From the NCBI RefSeq assembly GCF_024505055.1, contig NZ_JANIBL010000036.1:1-48046 (forward strand): a DNA stretch of 48,046 bases. Direction: 5' to 3'. The DNA comes from Methylomonas rosea. GTDB taxonomy: Bacteria; Pseudomonadota; Gammaproteobacteria; Methylococcales; Methylomonadaceae. A program made the translations under genes and the position numbers. Each line of letters begins with the position of its first letter. The first letter of the stretch is position 1. Of the stretch, positions 8,223-16,277 are shown piece by piece. The notes beneath the pieces are model-generated. The model saw only the letters and a list, made by a program, of their open reading frames with translations. It had not been told where the DNA came from and searched no databases.

Positions 8223-9919
8223 TTCATACCGTCTTGTGAATAACTCAGAAACAGATTGGGTGGGCTGAATACCCAATCAACGGCACCATGTGCGAGCGCT
8301 TTGATGATGTCTTCGGCACTGTTAACGATGGGGTCTTCGTGCATATTGAAAGATGTATTTAATAGGCATAGCCCACCTGTTTTTTTGTGCCAGGCCATCA
8401 ATAAATCATAAAAAAATGGGTTGGCTTTCCGGGTGACGATCTGCGGCCTGACGGTGTGGTCTACATGAATTGCTGCGGGTGAATTTAAGCTGAACTCAGC
8501 GGTAACCGGAAAACTCAGCGTCATAAATTCAGCGGATAAACAGGTGTTCTGATAATTTTGTAGGCAAAGGTCCGCTAGGTCTTCCGCTATGCTGGGTGCA
8601 AAAGGCATGAAATCATCGCGTTGCAGGCTATGATTGATTTTGGCAGTGATATTTCTATCCCGCGCCGAGGCCAATATACTTCTATGCCCTAAGGCCCGGG
8701 GGCCGAATTCGCTGCGACCCGATACGAGGCCGACGATAGCCTGGTTCTGCAGAATGCTTATCAGCTTTTCGATTGCATTGACTTCAACCACAGCGCGAAC
8801 GCCATGTTTGAGCCAGGCATTGGCATCGGTCGATAATTCGCACTTTGGACCCAGATAGACATGATCCAGTAAGGTCGGAACTTCCGCCTTACTCAACAAA
8901 TAATGATAAACACTGCCGGCACAGATGCCGGCATCGCTCATGGCTGGATAGACGAATACCTCGTCGACGCAGTCTAACTGACGGATTTTCTGGTTCAACT
9001 TAACGTTGGCAAAGACGCCGCCTGCCAAGCAGATTTGCCGCAAGCCGGTGGATTTGGCATGTTTTTCGATTAAGCGACAGACGATATTCTCCAGCTGTTG
9101 CTGGGCGGCGGCGGCCAGATCGTCGCGTTTGAAGCGCGCAGCTTTTTCGGTCAATGCCGCCGAATAATTGCTGAAAAACGGCGTGTAGAGTTCGCCGAAC
9201 GCCGGACAAATGACCTCATCCTCCAAACGTATGATTTGCCCGATAAAGTCTTGCGCGGCTTGCGGATCGCCTAAAGCGGCCAAGCCTGTGACTTTGCCCT
9301 CATGGCGATTGGCGCTGAAGCCGCACAAATGGGTGATGCGGCCATAAAAATAACCCAGGCTGCGCCAACTAGGGCTGGCGTAGAGTTCTTCGATACCGTT
9401 GCTGCGGTCGCCGCGGCTAATAGTCAGCGATTTAAAGTCGCCGCGGCCGTCGGCGGTCATCACCAGCGCCTGGGCAAATGGCGATGGTGCAAAAGCCGCT
9501 GCCTGATGGGATTGGTGGTGGCTGCAATTGTGAATCGGCGTATCTGGAAACAGGTCGCGGATTGCCGCGAAACATGCCCGGCGTTTGGTTTTGTCGATTT
9601 GCCGCTCGGTTTCGACGCGCTGCCTGATGATGGCGAGAGTGGTTTCGTCGGTAGTGGTTTCCGCTGACAGTAAGCTGTCGATATAGGCTTGTTCGGCATC
9701 GCTGTCAGCAAAGTCTTGACTGAATCCGTAACAGATCAAGTCAATATCGTTGCACAACAAGCCACCTTCTTGCAGGATCCAGGCTATTGAGTGCGCGGGA
9801 AAACTATCGTCAAATTTTTTGCGAGTTAAACGTTCTTCACTCACCGCCAAAACTATTCGACCATTCTGAAACAGGCAAACGCCGCTTTCGCTGCCGGAGG
9901 TTATGCCCAGTATATTCAT
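8219..9919 (-). CDS. NodU/CmcH-family carbamoyltransferase
   Basis: This 566-residue protein fits the O-carbamoyltransferases that use carbamoyl phosphate and ATP to carbamoylate a hydroxyl group. The N-terminal ASKHA/Kae1-like domain starts MNILGITSGSESG and carries the metal-binding His cluster SHHQSH (H134, H135, H138), followed by TADGRGD. ICLAGGVFANVKLN near 296-309 and the C-terminal domain signature GRSEFGPRALGHRS at 401-414 complete the family pattern, ending with NTSFNMHEDPIV. ATG at 9919 overlaps the methyltransferase stop, and its own stop overlaps the next ATG, both as ATGA. Relatives act on Nod factors, antibiotics and glycans. The neighbourhood suggests a sugar hydroxyl as acceptor; this is inferred. 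Confidence 0.92.
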   Translation of the reverse strand: MNILGITSGSESGVCLFQNGRIVLAVSEERLTRKKFDDSFPAHSIAWILQEGGLLCNDIDLICYGFSQDFADSDAEQAYIDSLLSAETTTDETTLAIIRQRVETERQIDKTKRRACFAAIRDLFPDTPIHNCSHHQSHQAAAFAPSPFAQALVMTADGRGDFKSLTISRGDRSNGIEELYASPSWRSLGYFYGRITHLCGFSANRHEGKVTGLAALGDPQAAQDFIGQIIRLEDEVICPAFGELYTPFFSNYSAALTEKAARFKRDDLAAAAQQQLENIVCRLIEKHAKSTGLRQICLAGGVFANVKLNQKIRQLDCVDEVFVYPAMSDAGICAGSVYHYLLSKAEVPTLLDHVYLGPKCELSTDANAWLKHGVRAVVEVNAIEKLISILQNQAIVGLVSGRSEFGPRALGHRSILASARDRNITAKINHSLQRDDFMPFAPSIAEDLADLCLQNYQNTCLSAEFMTLSFPVTAEFSLNSPAAIHVDHTVRPQIVTRKANPFFYDLLMAWHKKTGGLCLLNTSFNMHEDPIVNSAEDIIKALAHGAVDWVFSPPNLFLSYSQDGMK

Positions 9920-11001
9920 TGCTTAAGCCAGTCGCGGAAATAGGTTAACGAGGCGTCTAATTGCGCGATACGCCAATCCGCCAGCTTGGGATTAGGTGCG
10001 GCATCGGCGATTTGCCCGCGATAGGCATCGACGCCGCTGTGCTTTCTGACCAAAAAATACAGTGCTACGAGTACGGTGGCCGCGTCGCGCTTGGGGTAAT
10101 GGCTAAGGCTTGCCAAAAGCTTGGTCAATTTGCCGGCCAACTCGGCGATTTCCGGTGTAGGCAGAGCGTTCTCGGTAAGGGCTTGGCCGGTTGCGATCAG
10201 CCGGTTGCTTGGGTTGATCGCGATAGGGTCGTCTATATGCCATTTCACGCGAAAGTTTTCATCCTGATCCGAGAAATCGAAGTCAAATGCCGCAGCCGAA
10301 CACTGCCATTTTAACTGTAGTCGTTCGGCATCGGCGATGAATTGCTGTGGCCGAAATGCTAGCCATTGCGGGGTCAACAGGTCATCAATCAAGTCGCCGA
10401 CAAACTGATTGTCCAGTGCGTATGGATGTAACAGGCGGTAAGCGCTTAGCAGCTGTTCCGGCGTTAATCTGCCGATGCTGGCGGTTCTTAACATCGCCAC
10501 CAGCCAGCGGCTCCAGGTCCCGGCGCGGTAAACCCTGAATAAAATGTCGCTGTTTGCGGCCATGTTCGGCAATAGTTTACTTAGAAAGCCTTCGCGGTCT
10601 GCTAGGTGATGATAAACCCCGGCGACGAAGGCCAGATCAATGTGATGCGCGGAACCCAGCGAGCTGCTGATATCAGCTTGTTCACTGATAATATTTTTTA
10701 TGCCGTTTTCAGCGATGTAACGATTTAGAAAATCGACGTGTTTGGCATTGATATCCAGGTGGTAAACCTGCCGGCAACCCAGTTCCTGGAAGACGATGGC
10801 CTGCCAGCCCGAACCAATATCGAGTATGGTTTTGTCGCGGAGTTGTTCTATCGAAATATCGAATTTGGCCAGTTCGGAGCAAATTCTGCGTCGATACTTT
10901 TGCAGAGTCTGGTGTGGATTGGCGTGGATATGGCTGTGTACATGTTCGGCGTAAAACTCGGTCATAGCCAACTGTGCCGGTGGCTCGGGATCAGACCACA
11001 T
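9916..11001 (-). CDS. Class I SAM-dependent methyltransferase
   Basis: From ATG at 11001 the protein has 361 residues. Motif I (ILDIGSGWQAIVFQELG) starts near residue 59, the acidic loop end is HLDIN, and DLAFVAGVYHHLADREGF fits post-motif II. The C-terminal part, about 190-361, is not recognised and may bind the acceptor. I chose 11001 over 11031 because AAGGAC lies just upstream of it on the coding strand and it overlaps the preceding glycosyltransferase stop by 11 bp. The downstream overlap is ATGA. Membership of a glycosyl/carbamoyl cassette suggests O- or N-methylation of a sugar. The acceptor is unknown. Confidence 0.83.
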   Translation of the reverse strand: MWSDPEPPAQLAMTEFYAEHVHSHIHANPHQTLQKYRRRICSELAKFDISIEQLRDKTILDIGSGWQAIVFQELGCRQVYHLDINAKHVDFLNRYIAENGIKNIISEQADISSSLGSAHHIDLAFVAGVYHHLADREGFLSKLLPNMAANSDILFRVYRAGTWSRWLVAMLRTASIGRLTPEQLLSAYRLLHPYALDNQFVGDLIDDLLTPQWLAFRPQQFIADAERLQLKWQCSAAAFDFDFSDQDENFRVKWHIDDPIAINPSNRLIATGQALTENALPTPEIAELAGKLTKLLASLSHYPKRDAATVLVALYFLVRKHSGVDAYRGQIADAAPNPKLADWRIAQLDASLTYFRDWLKQ

Positions 11002-12142
11002 GGTAATAGTCCTTGATGATCTTGGCGGCACGCTGAGTCCAGGTATGTTTGGCCTGGATTTGTTGGGCGGCGTTGGTGACGATTATTTGTCGAGCCTGTG
11101 CGTCGTGCAGATATTTCTCGGCATGTTCGGCAAAATCGTGTTCCGAAAACGGCACGTAATGCACGAAAGGTTCGAAAATTTCCAGGATGCCGCCCTCCGC
11201 TTTATCGTCCGGTGTCCGCTTTACGAACATCAGGCCACCGGCCGACATGGCATCAAATACCCGAAAATGCGGGCCAACACCTTCATGCAGATTCAATTTG
11301 GTGGACTGATAAATTTGCTTTAACTCATAACTGTGGTCGACAAAGTGATGATAGTGAGGGCGGTATTGCGGCCAGTCCTTCCAATTTTCCGAGCCGTAAA
11401 TTCTCACAGACGCCGAGTTTTCCAGGACTAGCGACATCAACTGATGACGATTTCGGAGCCTGATCATGCGACAACCCAGATCGTAGCGTAGCCTTTGATC
11501 GGCGATCTCCACCGTATGGCCGTAACGTTCTTCGATCAATTGGTAGGCAGAGTTTAGGTAAGTTATGTTCTCAAAGTTTTCGAAACTGATGTTTTGCCAA
11601 TAATCGATCAGTTCGTCGTGCAGCCTGCCGAAGTTGATGGGTTCTTGTTGATATCGGCAAATTTCTCGCGACAACTCTTCCTCGGTCCAGGGTTTGGGAA
11701 TATGGCCGACAAACGAAAAATCCGAGAGTGCTTGTTGCGGTTGAAAGTTATAACTAACTTCGCATGTGCCCGGCGGTAACCAGTCAACCAAGCCACCGTC
11801 AGCAGTAAATGCGCGCTTCCAATTGCCGCCGAAAAAATAGGTTATGTCACTGCCATGGTAGTAATCTACGGTATGGCCCAGGGTGTCGACAATCCAGGCA
11901 ATATGCTTGATGTGGGCCGGCAGATTGGGTAAGGCACTGCGGGCACGGTTCATTTCAAAGATCAGATCGGGTTTGAACTGATGGCAAAATTCCAGCAGGC
12001 AGGGTTCGTCATAATGGCTGACGGAGGCAAACACCTCGACGTTGTGTTGTTCCAGGCCTCTTTTTAAACCGAATAGTAAAGATAAGTAGAATGTGTTGGC
12101 GCGAGGCATGAATATTGCCGCGCGTAAGCGTCGCGAAGTCAT
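10991..12142 (-). CDS. CgeB-like glycosyltransferase (paralogue of the gene at 3841-5013)
   Basis: This 383-residue protein has the DUF3880-plus-GT1-like layout: IFMPRANTFYLSLLFGL at the N-terminus, DLIFEMNRARSALP, IAWIVDTLGH, DWLPPGTCEVSY, FSFVGHIPKPWTEEEL, then SVRIYGSENWKDWPQY and the C-terminal FDAMSAGGLMFVKR. It shares these landmarks in order with the plus-strand gene at 3841. No membrane or signal segment is seen. It is the first gene of the minus-strand cassette, divergent from the legionaminic operon across a 116-bp gap. The two paralogues bracket the region's other tailoring genes and may add related sugars. Donor and acceptor cannot be read from sequence. Confidence 0.8.
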   Translation of the reverse strand: MTSRRLRAAIFMPRANTFYLSLLFGLKRGLEQHNVEVFASVSHYDEPCLLEFCHQFKPDLIFEMNRARSALPNLPAHIKHIAWIVDTLGHTVDYYHGSDITYFFGGNWKRAFTADGGLVDWLPPGTCEVSYNFQPQQALSDFSFVGHIPKPWTEEELSREICRYQQEPINFGRLHDELIDYWQNISFENFENITYLNSAYQLIEERYGHTVEIADQRLRYDLGCRMIRLRNRHQLMSLVLENSASVRIYGSENWKDWPQYRPHYHHFVDHSYELKQIYQSTKLNLHEGVGPHFRVFDAMSAGGLMFVKRTPDDKAEGGILEIFEPFVHYVPFSEHDFAEHAEKYLHDAQARQIIVTNAAQQIQAKHTWTQRAAKIIKDYYHVV

Positions 12143-12155
12143 AATTGCAGCGTAT

Positions 12156-12182
12156 CAAATCCAGTTTTGATGGGGCCGATTG
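12156..12182 (+). promoter_or_regulatory. Weak candidate sigma-28 promoter before the legionaminic operon
   Basis: In the 116-bp gap between the divergent glycosyltransferase and legF, CAAATCCA (12156-12163) is followed after 11 bp by GCCGATTG (12175-12182). The -10 box matches the flagellar consensus GCCGATAA at six of eight positions. The -35 box is poor beyond its AAA. The spacing equals that of the strong flagellin promoter at 19052. It is a guess worth testing, not a confident call. Confidence 0.25.
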
Positions 12183-12258
12183 CGGACCCGAAAGCTAAAG
12201 CAGATTGGTCTATTCTTATGTAGAGTTCCAATTTTTCAGGACAAATTAAACCACGGGA

Positions 12259-12960
12259 ATGCAAATTAACACACTCGTTGTCGTTCCGGCTCGGGGCGGC
12301 TCTAAAGGCTTGCCGGATAAAAATATTAAGTTACTCGGCGGCAAACCGTTGCTTGCCTGGACCGCGCATGCCATAGCGCAAGCTGGTTTGACCGGTTGTC
12401 TGAGCATCTTATCGACCGATTCGCAGAAATATGTAGAGGTGGCCGCGCAAATAGGCCTGGAAGCGCCATTTATTCGTCCCGATGATTGCGCGACGGATAC
12501 CGCATCGGCCCTCCAGGTTGTAGAACATGCTTTGCTTTGGTTTCAACAAGCGTATGGCTATTTACCGGACCAGCTAATGTGGCTACAACCGACGTCCCCT
12601 TTCCGTTCCCCGGCTATAATCCATCAGGCGTGGACCATGCTGGAGTCGGGAACAGCCGATGCGGTGGTTGCTTGCAAAGAAATCCACCGCGACTTGAGCA
12701 CACTGTTTCGTTGCGATGCCGGTTTTTTGTCGCCGCTGAACAAGGCTACGCCGGTCCAGACTACGCGTCAGCAGGTCCAACCCTTATTGACACCCAATGG
12801 TGCGATGTATTGCTGCAAAACCATGCACCTGCTCGAACATAAATCGTTTTATCCCGAGAGAACCGTGCCGCTGATTATGAATACGATCCAGAGTCTGGAC
12901 ATCGACACCGAAGAAGACTGGGCTATCGCGGAGGCTTTTATTAAACAAGGACTGGTATGA
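12259..12960 (+). CDS. legF: CMP-legionaminic acid synthetase-type cytidylyltransferase
   Basis: This 233-residue protein belongs to the NeuA/NeuA-like family that activates nonulosonic acids with CTP. The nucleotide-binding start VVPARGGSKGLPDKN is intact at about 8-22. LGGKPLLAWT, ILSTDSQKYVEVA, LQPTSPFRSP and the C-terminal SLDIDTEEDWAIAEAF follow in family order. It would catalyse the last step, CTP plus nonulosonate giving CMP-nonulosonate. It is the first gene of a seven-gene run with overlapping stops and starts, so it may have been named for either legionaminic or N-acetylneuraminic acid. The following legB and legC favour legionaminic acid. Product identity is inferred from the operon. 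Confidence 0.85.
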   Translation: MQINTLVVVPARGGSKGLPDKNIKLLGGKPLLAWTAHAIAQAGLTGCLSILSTDSQKYVEVAAQIGLEAPFIRPDDCATDTASALQVVEHALLWFQQAYGYLPDQLMWLQPTSPFRSPAIIHQAWTMLESGTADAVVACKEIHRDLSTLFRCDAGFLSPLNKATPVQTTRQQVQPLLTPNGAMYCCKTMHLLEHKSFYPERTVPLIMNTIQSLDIDTEEDWAIAEAFIKQGLV

Positions 12961-13937
12961 ACAAGGTTTTAGTCACTGGCGCCGACGGTTTTATCGGCTC
13001 GCATCTTACGGAAATGTTGGTGGCGCGCGGCTTTCAGGTGCGGGCGCTGGCGCAGTACAACTCCTTCAACAATTGGGGTTGGCTGGAGGATGCGGCCTGT
13101 AAACAAGAGATTGAAGTGATTTGCGGCGATGTCCGCGACCCGCAGTTTTGCCGGCTTGCCTGCCGTGATATCGATACCGTGTATCATCTGGCGGCGTTGA
13201 TCGCCATCCCGTATTCGTATCAGGCCCCGGACAGTTATGTCGATACCAATGTTCGCGGTACCCTGAATATTTGCCAGGCGGCGCGGGACAATGGCGTCGC
13301 GCGAGTGATTCATACCTCTACCAGCGAGGTGTACGGCACTGCGCAATATGTGCCGATAGACGAGAAGCATCCGTTACAACCCCAGTCGCCCTACAGCGCG
13401 TCGAAAATCGCTGCCGACGCAATGGCGATGAGTTTTTTCAATGCCTTCAATCTGCCGCTGACCATAGCTCGGCCGTTCAATACCTATGGCCCGAGGCAAT
13501 CGGCGCGGGCGGTGATTCCGACTATCATTACCCAGATTGCCAACGGTAAAAAACAGATCCAGCTCGGCGATGTTTCACCGACCCGCGATTTCAATTACGT
13601 GGAAGATACCTGCCGGGGCTTTATCGCCTTGGCCGAAGCGACGCAAGCCATAGGCGAAACGGTCAATATCGGCTCCAATTTCGAAATCTCGGTTGGCGAT
13701 ACGTTAAATATGATTAAAAGTATCATGGGTAGCGATGTCGAGTTTTTGGTTGACGAGCAAAGGCTGAGGCCGGAAAAATCGGAAGTGAACCGCTTGTGGT
13801 GCGACAACAGCAAGATCAAGCAACTGACGGATTTTGCGCCACAAGTGAGTTTGGAAGAAGGTTTGCGCCGCACCGTGGCTTGGTTCGGCAACGCAGACAA
13901 TCTGAAAAGATACAAAGCGGATATTTACAATGTTTGA
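12957..13937 (+). CDS. legB: NDP-N-acetylglucosamine 4,6-dehydratase LegB
   Basis: This is an extended SDR of 326 residues. The Rossmann motif is VTGADGFIGSHL (6-17). STSEVYG at 121-127 and Tyr146-x-x-x-Lys150 (SPYSASK) give the active site, and RPFNTYGPRQSARAVIP is typical of sugar 4,6-dehydratases. In the legionaminic pathway it removes water from an NDP-GlcNAc to give the 4-keto-6-deoxy sugar that the next enzyme aminates. ATG at 12957 overlaps legF by 4 bp (ATGA), and the 3' end overlaps legC by 8 bp. Assignment to LegB rather than a generic dehydratase rests on the order legB-legC-legG-legI. Confidence 0.87.
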   Translation: MNKVLVTGADGFIGSHLTEMLVARGFQVRALAQYNSFNNWGWLEDAACKQEIEVICGDVRDPQFCRLACRDIDTVYHLAALIAIPYSYQAPDSYVDTNVRGTLNICQAARDNGVARVIHTSTSEVYGTAQYVPIDEKHPLQPQSPYSASKIAADAMAMSFFNAFNLPLTIARPFNTYGPRQSARAVIPTIITQIANGKKQIQLGDVSPTRDFNYVEDTCRGFIALAEATQAIGETVNIGSNFEISVGDTLNMIKSIMGSDVEFLVDEQRLRPEKSEVNRLWCDNSKIKQLTDFAPQVSLEEGLRRTVAWFGNADNLKRYKADIYNV

Positions 13938-15108
13938 CAGTTTTATCCGCCTGGTCCGCGAGATTTATCAAACTAATGATTTTATTCCGCTACACGAGCC
14001 GCGCTTTGCCGGTAATGAAAAACAGTATTTGCTGGATGTGATCGACAGTACTTTCGTGTCTAGTGTAGGCCCTTATGTCAGCCAATTTGAAACCAAAATA
14101 GCCGAATACACCGGAGCGAAGCATGCGATTGCCACTGTCAACGGCACTTCTGCGTTACATGTGGCGCTGTTGTTGGCAGGCGTTAAGCCGGGCGAAGAAG
14201 TGCTTACTCAAGCTGTGACCTTTGTTGCCACCTGCAACGCGATTCATTACTGTGGTGCCGAGCCGGTGTTTGTGGATGTTGACACGGCGACGCTGGGGTT
14301 ATCGGCGCAGGCGCTGGCGGATTTTCTCGTCGAATTTGCCGAATTGCGTGGGGATGGCGTCTGGAACAGACTTAGCGGCAAGCGCATAGCCGCTTGTCTG
14401 CCCATGCATACCTTTGGTCATCCGTGCGACATGGCTGGGTTGTTGCGAGTCTGTGGAGGGTATGGGATTCCTGTCGTCGAAGATGCTGCCGAAGCGTTGG
14501 GCAGCTTTATCGTAGGGGCGAATTCATTCGACCAATCGTCGGAGATCAAGCAGGCGAAGCACTGCGGTATTTTCGGCAAGTTAGGTGTGCTGAGTTTCAA
14601 CGGTAACAAAATCATCACCACCGGCGGCGGCGGTATGATACTGACTGATGATGACGAGCTGGCTCGGCAAGCCAAACATCTGACTACCACCGCCAAACTG
14701 CCGCATGCTTGGAAATTCACGCACGATCAAATCGGCTACAACTACCGGATGCCTAACCTGAATGCAGCGCTGGGGTTGGCCCAACTCGAGCAGATGCCCT
14801 TATTTGTCCAGCGTAAGCGCGAACTGGCCGAACGTTACATTACCTGGAGCAGGCAAGCCGGCGTCGAGTTTGTCCAGGAACCAAACGGCGCGCAGTCGAA
14901 TTACTGGCTAAACGCACTATTGCTCAACGACGCTGGCGAGCGCGAGCAGTTTTTGACCGACAGCAACGCTGAAGGGGTGATGACTCGGTCGTTATGGGAG
15001 TTGATGGCCAACTTACCAATGTACAGCCATTGCCAGCGTGACGGTTTGCTGGAATCCCACCGCTTGGCGCAGAGACTGGTGAATATTCCCAGCAGCGTGG
15101 TGTTATGA
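13930..15108 (+). CDS. legC: LegC-type PLP-dependent NDP-4-keto-sugar aminotransferase
   Basis: This 392-residue DegT-family enzyme opens with a short leader and then FIPLHEPRFAGNEKQYLLD, characteristic of the LegC subgroup. PLP landmarks are VNGTSALHVAL (70-80), VVEDAAEALGSF with Asp185, and SFNGNKIITTGGGG with the Schiff-base lysine at 227. It would aminate C4 of the 4-keto intermediate made by LegB. It overlaps legB by 8 bp and legG by 4 bp (ATGA), which argues for coupled translation. It differs clearly from the other aminotransferase at 5043, whose lysine sits in an HPMKNL context. Confidence 0.88.
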   Translation: MFDSFIRLVREIYQTNDFIPLHEPRFAGNEKQYLLDVIDSTFVSSVGPYVSQFETKIAEYTGAKHAIATVNGTSALHVALLLAGVKPGEEVLTQAVTFVATCNAIHYCGAEPVFVDVDTATLGLSAQALADFLVEFAELRGDGVWNRLSGKRIAACLPMHTFGHPCDMAGLLRVCGGYGIPVVEDAAEALGSFIVGANSFDQSSEIKQAKHCGIFGKLGVLSFNGNKIITTGGGGMILTDDDELARQAKHLTTTAKLPHAWKFTHDQIGYNYRMPNLNAALGLAQLEQMPLFVQRKRELAERYITWSRQAGVEFVQEPNGAQSNYWLNALLLNDAGEREQFLTDSNAEGVMTRSLWELMANLPMYSHCQRDGLLESHRLAQRLVNIPSSVVL

Positions 15109-16277
15109 CGGCGCGTAAAATTTGCGTGGTGACCGGCTCGCGCGCCGAGTATGGCCTGTTGTACTGGTTGCTGAAAGAGCTTCAGGCCGACACCGAGCTG
15201 GAATTGCAATTAGTGGTTACCGGCATGCACTTGTCGCCGGAGTTTGGTTTGACCTGGCAACAAATTGCCGCCGATGGTTTTTCAATTTCTCGCAAGGTGG
15301 AAATGCTGCTGTCGTCGGATACTCCGGTCGGGATCAGCAAAGCCATGGGTTTGGGGCTGATTGGCTTCGCCGATGCGCTGGCCGAGTTAGAGCCCGACTT
15401 GCTGGTGGTGCTGGGTGATAGGTTTGAGATTTTTGCTGCGGTTCAAGCGGCGATGAATCAACGCATACCCATTGCACATATCCACGGCGGCGAACTTACT
15501 GAGGGGGCAGTGGACGATGCGATTCGCCACGCCATCACCAAAATGTCTCATCTACATTTCACTTCAACCGAGATTTACCGGCAGCGGGTAATTCAACTCG
15601 GCGAGCAGCCTGACCGGGTATTCAACGTCGGCGCGCCAGGTTTGGATAATGTTTATCGCTTGCCGTTGCTGGATAAAGAGCAACTGGAACAGGTACTCGA
15701 TTTTAAGTTTGGCGCACATAATTTGTTAGTCACCTTTCATCCGGTCACATTGGAAACGGCTACCGCTACCGAGCAGTTTGAGCAGTTATTGGGGGCTTTA
15801 GATGGCTTCGACAATCTGCATATCATATTTACCCACGCGAATGCCGATGCTGATGGCAGGGCTATCGCCGGGATGATAGAAGATTATCGGCAACATCATG
15901 CGGATCGGGTGGCGAGCTTTGTTTCCATGGGCTCTCAGCGCTATCTGTCCACATTGCGGCTAGTCGACGCTGTTGTTGGCAATTCTTCCAGCGGTATTTT
16001 AGAAGCGCCGGCATTTAAGGTTGCCACCGTTAATATTGGTGATCGCCAGCGGGGGCGAATCTGTGCGGATAGCGTATTACATTGTGCGCCGTACACCGGC
16101 GCGATCCGCGATGCATTGTTAAAAGTGTTTTCCGGGTCGTTTGCCAATACGTTGGCGCAGCTTGAAAACCCGTATGGTCGAGGCGGGGCATCGTTGAAGA
16201 TTAAAAATTTACTCAAACAGACACCTGTGGATGGGCTACTGAAAAAGCATTTTTACGACTTAAAGGTGATTGAATGA
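15105..16277 (+). CDS. legG: NeuC/LegG-type hydrolysing UDP-sugar 2-epimerase
   Basis: This 390-residue member of the UDP-GlcNAc 2-epimerase superfamily releases NDP and inverts C2, giving the free hexose needed by the synthase. The N-terminus ICVVTGSRAEYGLLYWL, HIHGGELTEGAVDDAIRH, VTFHPVTLET and VVGNSSSGILEAPAF are the family's nucleotide-binding and catalytic landmarks. ATG at 15105 overlaps the legC stop and its stop overlaps the legI start, each by 4 bp. In the legionaminic route the substrate would be NDP-2,4-diacetamido-trideoxyglucose. The specificity is inferred from the operon. Confidence 0.88.
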   Translation: MTARKICVVTGSRAEYGLLYWLLKELQADTELELQLVVTGMHLSPEFGLTWQQIAADGFSISRKVEMLLSSDTPVGISKAMGLGLIGFADALAELEPDLLVVLGDRFEIFAAVQAAMNQRIPIAHIHGGELTEGAVDDAIRHAITKMSHLHFTSTEIYRQRVIQLGEQPDRVFNVGAPGLDNVYRLPLLDKEQLEQVLDFKFGAHNLLVTFHPVTLETATATEQFEQLLGALDGFDNLHIIFTHANADADGRAIAGMIEDYRQHHADRVASFVSMGSQRYLSTLRLVDAVVGNSSSGILEAPAFKVATVNIGDRQRGRICADSVLHCAPYTGAIRDALLKVFSGSFANTLAQLENPYGRGGASLKIKNLLKQTPVDGLLKKHFYDLKVIE

